Source: Ambrosia x helenae (lineage: Eukaryota; Streptophyta; Magnoliopsida; Asterales; Asteraceae). From it: 64,000 nt of DNA. Of the stretch, positions 1 to 11,300 are shown piece by piece (positions within the stretch are counted from its first letter, which is position 1; each line of letters starts with the position of its first letter). Location: assembly GCA_030844895.1 (NCBI GenBank), contig JAUTDX010007410.1:62001-126000 (forward strand), written 5' to 3'. The position numbers and the translations under genes were made by a program. The notes beneath the pieces were generated by a model. That model was given only the letters and a program-made list of their open reading frames with translations. It was not told the DNA's origin and did not search any database.

Positions 1-21
1 TACTCTTGGAAATAATTTTAT

Positions 22-92
22 AGCCTAATGTACACCCTTATTGGGTTAGTCACAGGACCCCGAATCTCCTATCCTTATAGGAGAAGCCTAAT
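22..92 (+). repeat. 8-bp direct repeat agcctaat inside the unit
   Basis: agcctaat occurs at unit bases 22-29 and 85-92, 63 bp apart, in every unit. The two copies bracket the left half of the dyad. They could be traces of an older, shorter duplication in the origin of the unit, but 8 bp is too short to prove it. Confidence 0.5.
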
Positions 93-120
93 TATAGTAT
101 TAACAAACTAAAATGGGTGT
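32..120. repeat. Imperfect dyad within each unit
   Basis: Unit bases 32-37 (acaccc) and 115-120 (gggtgt) are exact inverted copies. Reading inward, 32-50 against the complement of 102-120 matches at about 13 of 19 positions. The centre of this pair (base 76) nearly coincides with the centre of the perfect hairpin at 65-84 (74.5), so the 89-bp block is one nested, partly decayed inverted repeat. It recurs in every unit of both arms. It is relevant because the inversion core at 24657-24740 is a divergent version of this block, and the array reverses at its gggtgt end. Confidence 0.7.
65..84. repeat. Perfect hairpin in each unit (8-bp stem, 4-nt loop)
   Basis: tctcctat, loop cctt, ataggaga. The stem is perfect and the element is unchanged in every complete unit I read on both arms. 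No T-run follows, so it is not a terminator-type signal. A short dyad repeated every 188 bp could be a protein-binding dyad or a cruciform-prone site; neither is shown by the sequence. Confidence 0.85.
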
Positions 121-136
121 CTCGTTGGACATTCAG
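120..136 (+). other. CENP-B-box-like half motif (first copy)
   Basis: The 17-base segment starts tctcgttgga. Against the mammalian CENP-B box YTTCGTTGGAARCGGGA, 9 of the first 10 positions agree, including the CG and the TTGGA. The second half lacks CGGG, and only four of the nine positions regarded as essential for CENP-B binding (NTTCGNNNNANNCGGGN) are present. It is repeated once per unit. Binding by true CENP-B is therefore unlikely; relation to a diverged, pogo-transposase-like binding protein is speculative. Confidence 0.25.
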
Positions 137-3100
137 GTGCTGTAGGTCAAAGAATACTGAACAACAGTTTATAAAGGCTGGAAATTCTTACTCTTGGAAA
201 TAATTTTATAGCCTAATGTACACCCTTATTGGGTTAGTCACAGGACCCCGAATCTCCTATCCTTATAGGAGAAGCCTAATTATAGTATTAACAAACTAAA
301 ATGGGTGTCTCGTTGGACATTCAGGTGCTGTAGGTCAAAGAATACTGAACAACAGTTTATAAAGGCTGGAAATTCTTACTCTTGGAAATAATTTTATAGC
401 CTAATGTACACCCTTATTGGGTTAGTCACAGGACCCCGAATCTCCTATCCTTATAGGAGAAGCCTAATTATAGTATTAACAAACTAAAATGGGTGTCTCG
501 TTGGACATTCAGGTGCTGTAGGTCAAAGAATACTGAACAACAGTTTATAAAGGCTGGAAATTCTTACTCTTGGAAATAATTTTATAGCCTAATGTACACC
601 CTTATTGGGTTAGTCACAGGACCCCGAATCTCCTATCCTTATAGGAGAAGCCTAATTATAGTATTAACAAACTAAAATGGGTGTCTCGTTGGACATTCAG
701 GTGCTGTAGGTCAAAGAATACTGAACAACAGTTTATAAAGGCTGGAAATTCTTACTCTTGGAAATAATTTTATAGCCTAATGTACACCCTTATTGGGTTA
801 GTCACAGGACCCCGAATCTCCTATCCTTATAGGAGAAGCCTAATTATAGTATTAACAAACTAAAATGGGTGTCTCGTTGGACATTCAGGTGCTGTAGGTC
901 AAAGAATACTGAACAACAGTTTATAAAGGCTGGAAATTCTTACTCTTGGAAATAATTTTATAGCCTAATGTACACCCTTATTGGGTTAGTCACAGGACCC
1001 CGAATCTCCTATCCTTATAGGAGAAGCCTAATTATAGTATTAACAAACTAAAATGGGTGTCTCGTTGGACATTCAGGTGCTGTAGGTCAAAGAATACTGA
1101 ACAACAGTTTATAAAGGCTGGAAATTCTTACTCTTGGAAATAATTTTATAGCCTAATGTACACCCTTATTGGGTTAGTCACAGGACCCCGAATCTCCTAT
1201 CCTTATAGGAGAAGCCTAATTATAGTATTAACAAACTAAAATGGGTGTCTCGTTGGACATTCAGGTGCTGTAGGTCAAAGAATACTGAACAACAGTTTAT
1301 AAAGGCTGGAAATTCTTACTCTTGGAAATAATTTTATAGCCTAATGTACACCCTTATTGGGTTAGTCACAGGACCCCGAATCTCCTATCCTTATAGGAGA
1401 AGCCTAATTATAGTATTAACAAACTAAAATGGGTGTCTCGTTGGACATTCAGGTGCTGTAGGTCAAAGAATACTGAACAACAGTTTATAAAGGCTGGAAA
1501 TTCTTACTCTTGGAAATAATTTTATAGCCTAATGTACACCCTTATTGGGTTAGTCACAGGACCCCGAATCTCCTATCCTTATAGGAGAAGCCTAATTATA
1601 GTATTAACAAACTAAAATGGGTGTCTCGTTGGACATTCAGGTGCTGTAGGTCAAAGAATACTGAACAACAGTTTATAAAGGCTGGAAATTCTTACTCTTG
1701 GAAATAATTTTATAGCCTAATGTACACCCTTATTGGGTTAGTCACAGGACCCCGAATCTCCTATCCTTATAGGAGAAGCCTAATTATAGTATTAACAAAC
1801 TAAAATGGGTGTCTCGTTGGACATTCAGGTGCTGTAGGTCAAAGAATACTGAACAACAGTTTATAAAGGCTGGAAATTCTTACTCTTGGAAATAATTTTA
1901 TAGCCTAATGTACACCCTTATTGGGTTAGTCACAGGACCCCGAATCTCCTATCCTTATAGGAGAAGCCTAATTATAGTATTAACAAACTAAAATGGGTGT
2001 CTCGTTGGACATTCAGGTGCTGTAGGTCAAAGAATACTGAACAACAGTTTATAAAGGCTGGAAATTCTTACTCTTGGAAATAATTTTATAGCCTAATGTA
2101 CACCCTTATTGGGTTAGTCACAGGACCCCGAATCTCCTATCCTTATAGGAGAAGCCTAATTATAGTATTAACAAACTAAAATGGGTGTCTCGTTGGACAT
2201 TCAGGTGCTGTAGGTCAAAGAATACTGAACAACAGTTTATAAAGGCTGGAAATTCTTACTCTTGGAAATAATTTTATAGCCTAATGTACACCCTTATTGG
2301 GTTAGTCACAGGACCCCGAATCTCCTATCCTTATAGGAGAAGCCTAATTATAGTATTAACAAACTAAAATGGGTGTCTCGTTGGACATTCAGGTGCTGTA
2401 GGTCAAAGAATACTGAACAACAGTTTATAAAGGCTGGAAATTCTTACTCTTGGAAATAATTTTATAGCCTAATGTACACCCTTATTGGGTTAGTCACAGG
2501 ACCCCGAATCTCCTATCCTTATAGGAGAAGCCTAATTATAGTATTAACAAACTAAAATGGGTGTCTCGTTGGACATTCAGGTGCTGTAGGTCAAAGAATA
2601 CTGAACAACAGTTTATAAAGGCTGGAAATTCTTACTCTTGGAAATAATTTTATAGCCTAATGTACACCCTTATTGGGTTAGTCACAGGACCCCGAATCTC
2701 CTATCCTTATAGGAGAAGCCTAATTATAGTATTAACAAACTAAAATGGGTGTCTCGTTGGACATTCAGGTGCTGTAGGTCAAAGAATACTGAACAACAGT
2801 TTATAAAGGCTGGAAATTCTTACTCTTGGAAATAATTTTATAGCCTAATGTACACCCTTATTGGGTTAGTCACAGGACCCCGAATCTCCTATCCTTATAG
2901 GAGAAGCCTAATTATAGTATTAACAAACTAAAATGGGTGTCTCGTTGGACATTCAGGTGCTGTAGGTCAAAGAATACTGAACAACAGTTTATAAAGGCTG
3001 GAAATTCTTACTCTTGGAAATAATTTTATAGCCTAATGTACACCCTTATTGGGTTAGTCACAGGACCCCGAATCTCCTATCCTTATAGGAGAAGCCTAAT

Positions 3101-6100
3101 TATAGTATTAACAAACTAAAATGGGTGTCTCGTTGGACATTCAGGTGCTGTAGGTCAAAGAATACTGAACAACAGTTTATAAAGGCTGGAAATTCTTACT
3201 CTTGGAAATAATTTTATAGCCTAATGTACACCCTTATTGGGTTAGTCACAGGACCCCGAATCTCCTATCCTTATAGGAGAAGCCTAATTATAGTATTAAC
3301 AAACTAAAATGGGTGTCTCGTTGGACATTCAGGTGCTGTAGGTCAAAGAATACTGAACAACAGTTTATAAAGGCTGGAAATTCTTACTCTTGGAAATAAT
3401 TTTATAGCCTAATGTACACCCTTATTGGGTTAGTCACAGGACCCCGAATCTCCTATCCTTATAGGAGAAGCCTAATTATAGTATTAACAAACTAAAATGG
3501 GTGTCTCGTTGGACATTCAGGTGCTGTAGGTCAAAGAATACTGAACAACAGTTTATAAAGGCTGGAAATTCTTACTCTTGGAAATAATTTTATAGCCTAA
3601 TGTACACCCTTATTGGGTTAGTCACAGGACCCCGAATCTCCTATCCTTATAGGAGAAGCCTAATTATAGTATTAACAAACTAAAATGGGTGTCTCGTTGG
3701 ACATTCAGGTGCTGTAGGTCAAAGAATACTGAACAACAGTTTATAAAGGCTGGAAATTCTTACTCTTGGAAATAATTTTATAGCCTAATGTACACCCTTA
3801 TTGGGTTAGTCACAGGACCCCGAATCTCCTATCCTTATAGGAGAAGCCTAATTATAGTATTAACAAACTAAAATGGGTGTCTCGTTGGACATTCAGGTGC
3901 TGTAGGTCAAAGAATACTGAACAACAGTTTATAAAGGCTGGAAATTCTTACTCTTGGAAATAATTTTATAGCCTAATGTACACCCTTATTGGGTTAGTCA
4001 CAGGACCCCGAATCTCCTATCCTTATAGGAGAAGCCTAATTATAGTATTAACAAACTAAAATGGGTGTCTCGTTGGACATTCAGGTGCTGTAGGTCAAAG
4101 AATACTGAACAACAGTTTATAAAGGCTGGAAATTCTTACTCTTGGAAATAATTTTATAGCCTAATGTACACCCTTATTGGGTTAGTCACAGGACCCCGAA
4201 TCTCCTATCCTTATAGGAGAAGCCTAATTATAGTATTAACAAACTAAAATGGGTGTCTCGTTGGACATTCAGGTGCTGTAGGTCAAAGAATACTGAACAA
4301 CAGTTTATAAAGGCTGGAAATTCTTACTCTTGGAAATAATTTTATAGCCTAATGTACACCCTTATTGGGTTAGTCACAGGACCCCGAATCTCCTATCCTT
4401 ATAGGAGAAGCCTAATTATAGTATTAACAAACTAAAATGGGTGTCTCGTTGGACATTCAGGTGCTGTAGGTCAAAGAATACTGAACAACAGTTTATAAAG
4501 GCTGGAAATTCTTACTCTTGGAAATAATTTTATAGCCTAATGTACACCCTTATTGGGTTAGTCACAGGACCCCGAATCTCCTATCCTTATAGGAGAAGCC
4601 TAATTATAGTATTAACAAACTAAAATGGGTGTCTCGTTGGACATTCAGGTGCTGTAGGTCAAAGAATACTGAACAACAGTTTATAAAGGCTGGAAATTCT
4701 TACTCTTGGAAATAATTTTATAGCCTAATGTACACCCTTATTGGGTTAGTCACAGGACCCCGAATCTCCTATCCTTATAGGAGAAGCCTAATTATAGTAT
4801 TAACAAACTAAAATGGGTGTCTCGTTGGACATTCAGGTGCTGTAGGTCAAAGAATACTGAACAACAGTTTATAAAGGCTGGAAATTCTTACTCTTGGAAA
4901 TAATTTTATAGCCTAATGTACACCCTTATTGGGTTAGTCACAGGACCCCGAATCTCCTATCCTTATAGGAGAAGCCTAATTATAGTATTAACAAACTAAA
5001 ATGGGTGTCTCGTTGGACATTCAGGTGCTGTAGGTCAAAGAATACTGAACAACAGTTTATAAAGGCTGGAAATTCTTACTCTTGGAAATAATTTTATAGC
5101 CTAATGTACACCCTTATTGGGTTAGTCACAGGACCCCGAATCTCCTATCCTTATAGGAGAAGCCTAATTATAGTATTAACAAACTAAAATGGGTGTCTCG
5201 TTGGACATTCAGGTGCTGTAGGTCAAAGAATACTGAACAACAGTTTATAAAGGCTGGAAATTCTTACTCTTGGAAATAATTTTATAGCCTAATGTACACC
5301 CTTATTGGGTTAGTCACAGGACCCCGAATCTCCTATCCTTATAGGAGAAGCCTAATTATAGTATTAACAAACTAAAATGGGTGTCTCGTTGGACATTCAG
5401 GTGCTGTAGGTCAAAGAATACTGAACAACAGTTTATAAAGGCTGGAAATTCTTACTCTTGGAAATAATTTTATAGCCTAATGTACACCCTTATTGGGTTA
5501 GTCACAGGACCCCGAATCTCCTATCCTTATAGGAGAAGCCTAATTATAGTATTAACAAACTAAAATGGGTGTCTCGTTGGACATTCAGGTGCTGTAGGTC
5601 AAAGAATACTGAACAACAGTTTATAAAGGCTGGAAATTCTTACTCTTGGAAATAATTTTATAGCCTAATGTACACCCTTATTGGGTTAGTCACAGGACCC
5701 CGAATCTCCTATCCTTATAGGAGAAGCCTAATTATAGTATTAACAAACTAAAATGGGTGTCTCGTTGGACATTCAGGTGCTGTAGGTCAAAGAATACTGA
5801 ACAACAGTTTATAAAGGCTGGAAATTCTTACTCTTGGAAATAATTTTATAGCCTAATGTACACCCTTATTGGGTTAGTCACAGGACCCCGAATCTCCTAT
5901 CCTTATAGGAGAAGCCTAATTATAGTATTAACAAACTAAAATGGGTGTCTCGTTGGACATTCAGGTGCTGTAGGTCAAAGAATACTGAACAACAGTTTAT
6001 AAAGGCTGGAAATTCTTACTCTTGGAAATAATTTTATAGCCTAATGTACACCCTTATTGGGTTAGTCACAGGACCCCGAATCTCCTATCCTTATAGGAGA

Positions 6101-8312
6101 AGCCTAATTATAGTATTAACAAACTAAAATGGGTGTCTCGTTGGACATTCAGGTGCTGTAGGTCAAAGAATACTGAACAACAGTTTATAAAGGCTGGAAA
6201 TTCTTACTCTTGGAAATAATTTTATAGCCTAATGTACACCCTTATTGGGTTAGTCACAGGACCCCGAATCTCCTATCCTTATAGGAGAAGCCTAATTATA
6301 GTATTAACAAACTAAAATGGGTGTCTCGTTGGACATTCAGGTGCTGTAGGTCAAAGAATACTGAACAACAGTTTATAAAGGCTGGAAATTCTTACTCTTG
6401 GAAATAATTTTATAGCCTAATGTACACCCTTATTGGGTTAGTCACAGGACCCCGAATCTCCTATCCTTATAGGAGAAGCCTAATTATAGTATTAACAAAC
6501 TAAAATGGGTGTCTCGTTGGACATTCAGGTGCTGTAGGTCAAAGAATACTGAACAACAGTTTATAAAGGCTGGAAATTCTTACTCTTGGAAATAATTTTA
6601 TAGCCTAATGTACACCCTTATTGGGTTAGTCACAGGACCCCGAATCTCCTATCCTTATAGGAGAAGCCTAATTATAGTATTAACAAACTAAAATGGGTGT
6701 CTCGTTGGACATTCAGGTGCTGTAGGTCAAAGAATACTGAACAACAGTTTATAAAGGCTGGAAATTCTTACTCTTGGAAATAATTTTATAGCCTAATGTA
6801 CACCCTTATTGGGTTAGTCACAGGACCCCGAATCTCCTATCCTTATAGGAGAAGCCTAATTATAGTATTAACAAACTAAAATGGGTGTCTCGTTGGACAT
6901 TCAGGTGCTGTAGGTCAAAGAATACTGAACAACAGTTTATAAAGGCTGGAAATTCTTACTCTTGGAAATAATTTTATAGCCTAATGTACACCCTTATTGG
7001 GTTAGTCACAGGACCCCGAATCTCCTATCCTTATAGGAGAAGCCTAATTATAGTATTAACAAACTAAAATGGGTGTCTCGTTGGACATTCAGGTGCTGTA
7101 GGTCAAAGAATACTGAACAACAGTTTATAAAGGCTGGAAATTCTTACTCTTGGAAATAATTTTATAGCCTAATGTACACCCTTATTGGGTTAGTCACAGG
7201 ACCCCGAATCTCCTATCCTTATAGGAGAAGCCTAATTATAGTATTAACAAACTAAAATGGGTGTCTCGTTGGACATTCAGGTGCTGTAGGTCAAAGAATA
7301 CTGAACAACAGTTTATAAAGGCTGGAAATTCTTACTCTTGGAAATAATTTTATAGCCTAATGTACACCCTTATTGGGTTAGTCACAGGACCCCGAATCTC
7401 CTATCCTTATAGGAGAAGCCTAATTATAGTATTAACAAACTAAAATGGGTGTCTCGTTGGACATTCAGGTGCTGTAGGTCAAAGAATACTGAACAACAGT
7501 TTATAAAGGCTGGAAATTCTTACTCTTGGAAATAATTTTATAGCCTAATGTACACCCTTATTGGGTTAGTCACAGGACCCCGAATCTCCTATCCTTATAG
7601 GAGAAGCCTAATTATAGTATTAACAAACTAAAATGGGTGTCTCGTTGGACATTCAGGTGCTGTAGGTCAAAGAATACTGAACAACAGTTTATAAAGGCTG
7701 GAAATTCTTACTCTTGGAAATAATTTTATAGCCTAATGTACACCCTTATTGGGTTAGTCACAGGACCCCGAATCTCCTATCCTTATAGGAGAAGCCTAAT
7801 TATAGTATTAACAAACTAAAATGGGTGTCTCGTTGGACATTCAGGTGCTGTAGGTCAAAGAATACTGAACAACAGTTTATAAAGGCTGGAAATTCTTACT
7901 CTTGGAAATAATTTTATAGCCTAATGTACACCCTTATTGGGTTAGTCACAGGACCCCGAATCTCCTATCCTTATAGGAGAAGCCTAATTATAGTATTAAC
8001 AAACTAAAATGGGTGTCTCGTTGGACATTCAGGTGCTGTAGGTCAAAGAATACTGAACAACAGTTTATAAAGGCTGGAAATTCTTACTCTTGGAAATAAT
8101 TTTATAGCCTAATGTACACCCTTATTGGGTTAGTCACAGGACCCCGAATCTCCTATCCTTATAGGAGAAGCCTAATTATAGTATTAACAAACTAAAATGG
8201 GTGTCTCGTTGGACATTCAGGTGCTGTAGGTCAAAGAATACTGAACAACAGTTTATAAAGGCTGGAAATTCTTACTCTTGGAAATAATTTTATAGCCTAA
8301 TGTACACCCTTA

Positions 8313-8313
8313 C
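8313..8313 (+). other. T to C variant at unit base 41
   Basis: The copy starting at 8273 reads cttactggg instead of cttattggg. The complementary change occurs once on the right arm, at 28300 (cccagtaag). These are the only two copies with this change in the window. Each lies 1791 consensus bases from a unit carrying the base-140 G variant (10104 and 26510), in reversed order on the two arms. Confidence 0.9.
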
Positions 8314-11300
8314 TGGGTTAGTCACAGGACCCCGAATCTCCTATCCTTATAGGAGAAGCCTAATTATAGTATTAACAAACTAAAATGGGTGTCTCGTTGG
8401 ACATTCAGGTGCTGTAGGTCAAAGAATACTGAACAACAGTTTATAAAGGCTGGAAATTCTTACTCTTGGAAATAATTTTATAGCCTAATGTACACCCTTA
8501 TTGGGTTAGTCACAGGACCCCGAATCTCCTATCCTTATAGGAGAAGCCTAATTATAGTATTAACAAACTAAAATGGGTGTCTCGTTGGACATTCAGGTGC
8601 TGTAGGTCAAAGAATACTGAACAACAGTTTATAAAGGCTGGAAATTCTTACTCTTGGAAATAATTTTATAGCCTAATGTACACCCTTATTGGGTTAGTCA
8701 CAGGACCCCGAATCTCCTATCCTTATAGGAGAAGCCTAATTATAGTATTAACAAACTAAAATGGGTGTCTCGTTGGACATTCAGGTGCTGTAGGTCAAAG
8801 AATACTGAACAACAGTTTATAAAGGCTGGAAATTCTTACTCTTGGAAATAATTTTATAGCCTAATGTACACCCTTATTGGGTTAGTCACAGGACCCCGAA
8901 TCTCCTATCCTTATAGGAGAAGCCTAATTATAGTATTAACAAACTAAAATGGGTGTCTCGTTGGACATTCAGGTGCTGTAGGTCAAAGAATACTGAACAA
9001 CAGTTTATAAAGGCTGGAAATTCTTACTCTTGGAAATAATTTTATAGCCTAATGTACACCCTTATTGGGTTAGTCACAGGACCCCGAATCTCCTATCCTT
9101 ATAGGAGAAGCCTAATTATAGTATTAACAAACTAAAATGGGTGTCTCGTTGGACATTCAGGTGCTGTAGGTCAAAGAATACTGAACAACAGTTTATAAAG
9201 GCTGGAAATTCTTACTCTTGGAAATAATTTTATAGCCTAATGTACACCCTTATTGGGTTAGTCACAGGACCCCGAATCTCCTATCCTTATAGGAGAAGCC
9301 TAATTATAGTATTAACAAACTAAAATGGGTGTCTCGTTGGACATTCAGGTGCTGTAGGTCAAAGAATACTGAACAACAGTTTATAAAGGCTGGAAATTCT
9401 TACTCTTGGAAATAATTTTATAGCCTAATGTACACCCTTATTGGGTTAGTCACAGGACCCCGAATCTCCTATCCTTATAGGAGAAGCCTAATTATAGTAT
9501 TAACAAACTAAAATGGGTGTCTCGTTGGACATTCAGGTGCTGTAGGTCAAAGAATACTGAACAACAGTTTATAAAGGCTGGAAATTCTTACTCTTGGAAA
9601 TAATTTTATAGCCTAATGTACACCCTTATTGGGTTAGTCACAGGACCCCGAATCTCCTATCCTTATAGGAGAAGCCTAATTATAGTATTAACAAACTAAA
9701 ATGGGTGTCTCGTTGGACATTCAGGTGCTGTAGGTCAAAGAATACTGAACAACAGTTTATAAAGGCTGGAAATTCTTACTCTTGGAAATAATTTTATAGC
9801 CTAATGTACACCCTTATTGGGTTAGTCACAGGACCCCGAATCTCCTATCCTTATAGGAGAAGCCTAATTATAGTATTAACAAACTAAAATGGGTGTCTCG
9901 TTGGACATTCAGGTGCTGTAGGTCAAAGAATACTGAACAACAGTTTATAAAGGCTGGAAATTCTTACTCTTGGAAATAATTTTATAGCCTAATGTACACC
10001 CTTATTGGGTTAGTCACAGGACCCCGAATCTCCTATCCTTATAGGAGAAGCCTAATTATAGTATTAACAAACTAAAATGGGTGTCTCGTTGGACATTCAG
10101 GTGGTGTAGGTCAAAGAATACTGAACAACAGTTTATAAAGGCTGGAAATTCTTACTCTTGGAAATAATTTTATAGCCTAATGTACACCCTTATTGGGTTA
10201 GTCACAGGACCCCGAATCTCCTATCCTTATAGGAGAAGCCTAATTATAGTATTAACAAACTAAAATGGGTGTCTCGTTGGACATTCAGGTGCTGTAGGTC
10301 AAAGAATACTGAACAACAGTTTATAAAGGCTGGAAATTCTTACTCTTGGAAATAATTTTATAGCCTAATGTACACCCTTATTGGGTTAGTCACAGGACCC
10401 CGAATCTCCTATCCTTATAGGAGAAGCCTAATTATAGTATTAACAAACTAAAATGGGTGTCTCGTTGGACATTCAGGTGCTGTAGGTCAAAGAATACTGA
10501 ACAACAGTTTATAAAGGCTGGAAATTCTTACTCTTGGAAATAATTTTATAGCCTAATGTACACCCTTATTGGGTTAGTCACAGGACCCCGAATCTCCTAT
10601 CCTTATAGGAGAAGCCTAATTATAGTATTAACAAACTAAAATGGGTGTCTCGTTGGACATTCAGGTGCTGTAGGTCAAAGAATACTGAACAACAGTTTAT
10701 AAAGGCTGGAAATTCTTACTCTTGGAAATAATTTTATAGCCTAATGTACACCCTTATTGGGTTAGTCACAGGACCCCGAATCTCCTATCCTTATAGGAGA
10801 AGCCTAATTATAGTATTAACAAACTAAAATGGGTGTCTCGTTGGACATTCAGGTGCTGTAGGTCAAAGAATACTGAACAACAGTTTATAAAGGCTGGAAA
10901 TTCTTACTCTTGGAAATAATTTTATAGCCTAATGTACACCCTTATTGGGTTAGTCACAGGACCCCGAATCTCCTATCCTTATAGGAGAAGCCTAATTATA
11001 GTATTAACAAACTAAAATGGGTGTCTCGTTGGACATTCAGGTGCTGTAGGTCAAAGAATACTGAACAACAGTTTATAAAGGCTGGAAATTCTTACTCTTG
11101 GAAATAATTTTATAGCCTAATGTACACCCTTATTGGGTTAGTCACAGGACCCCGAATCTCCTATCCTTATAGGAGAAGCCTAATTATAGTATTAACAAAC
11201 TAAAATGGGTGTCTCGTTGGACATTCAGGTGCTGTAGGTCAAAGAATACTGAACAACAGTTTATAAAGGCTGGAAATTCTTACTCTTGGAAATAATTTTA

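Larger units (their letters stand above)
1..188 (+). repeat. Reference satellite unit (188 bp)
   Basis: First full copy, used as the reference. It has 70 G/C of 188 by hand count (37%) and two CpG dinucleotides (bases 61-62 and 123-124). Internal structure: an 8-bp direct repeat agcctaat at 22-29 and 85-92; an imperfect dyad at 32-120 with acaccc and gggtgt at its ends; a perfect 8-bp-stem hairpin at 65-84; a ctcgttgga motif at 121-129 resembling half of a CENP-B box; and the variable base 140. The length is 2 modulo 3, so every reading frame shifts from unit to unit, and stop codons occur in all frames of both strands. The length is close to a nucleosome plus linker, which is common for centromeric satellites. 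I do not recognise the family. Confidence 0.95.
1..8312 (+). repeat. Block of 44 identical units
   Basis: From the window start to base 8312 (44 complete units and the start of the 45th) I find no departure from the reference unit. The first change in the window is at 8313. This is the longest change-free run in the window; the next longest on the right arm is about 34779-39665 (about 26 units). It is the part of the left arm farthest from the inversion. Confidence 0.85.

Noticed and set aside
37..48. Telomere-like stretches (accctta, gggttag)
   Set aside because: Single short matches inside a 188-bp unit; there is no tandem run of a telomeric hexamer or heptamer anywhere.
55..70. RNA polymerase III B-box-like sequence on the minus strand (gattcggggtcc)
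   Set aside because: It has one extra base and mismatches at key positions of GGTTCGANNCC, and no convincing A box at the right distance, so a tRNA or SINE origin is not supported.
65..84. Intrinsic transcription terminator
   Set aside because: The hairpin is AT-rich with no following T-run, and it is repeated hundreds of times in non-coding DNA.
28..111. 27-codon open frame starting with ATG in each unit
   Set aside because: It is the longest ATG frame I found in the unit. It has an in-frame stop just upstream and a stop at 109-111. The 188-bp period shifts frame every unit, no substantial ORF spans units on either strand, and there is no sign of coding constraint. It crosses the dyad by chance.
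32..120. MITE or other transposon with terminal inverted repeats
   Set aside because: The acaccc/gggtgt ends are only 6 bp exact, there is no recognisable target duplication, and the block is an integral part of every unit and not an insertion in some of them.
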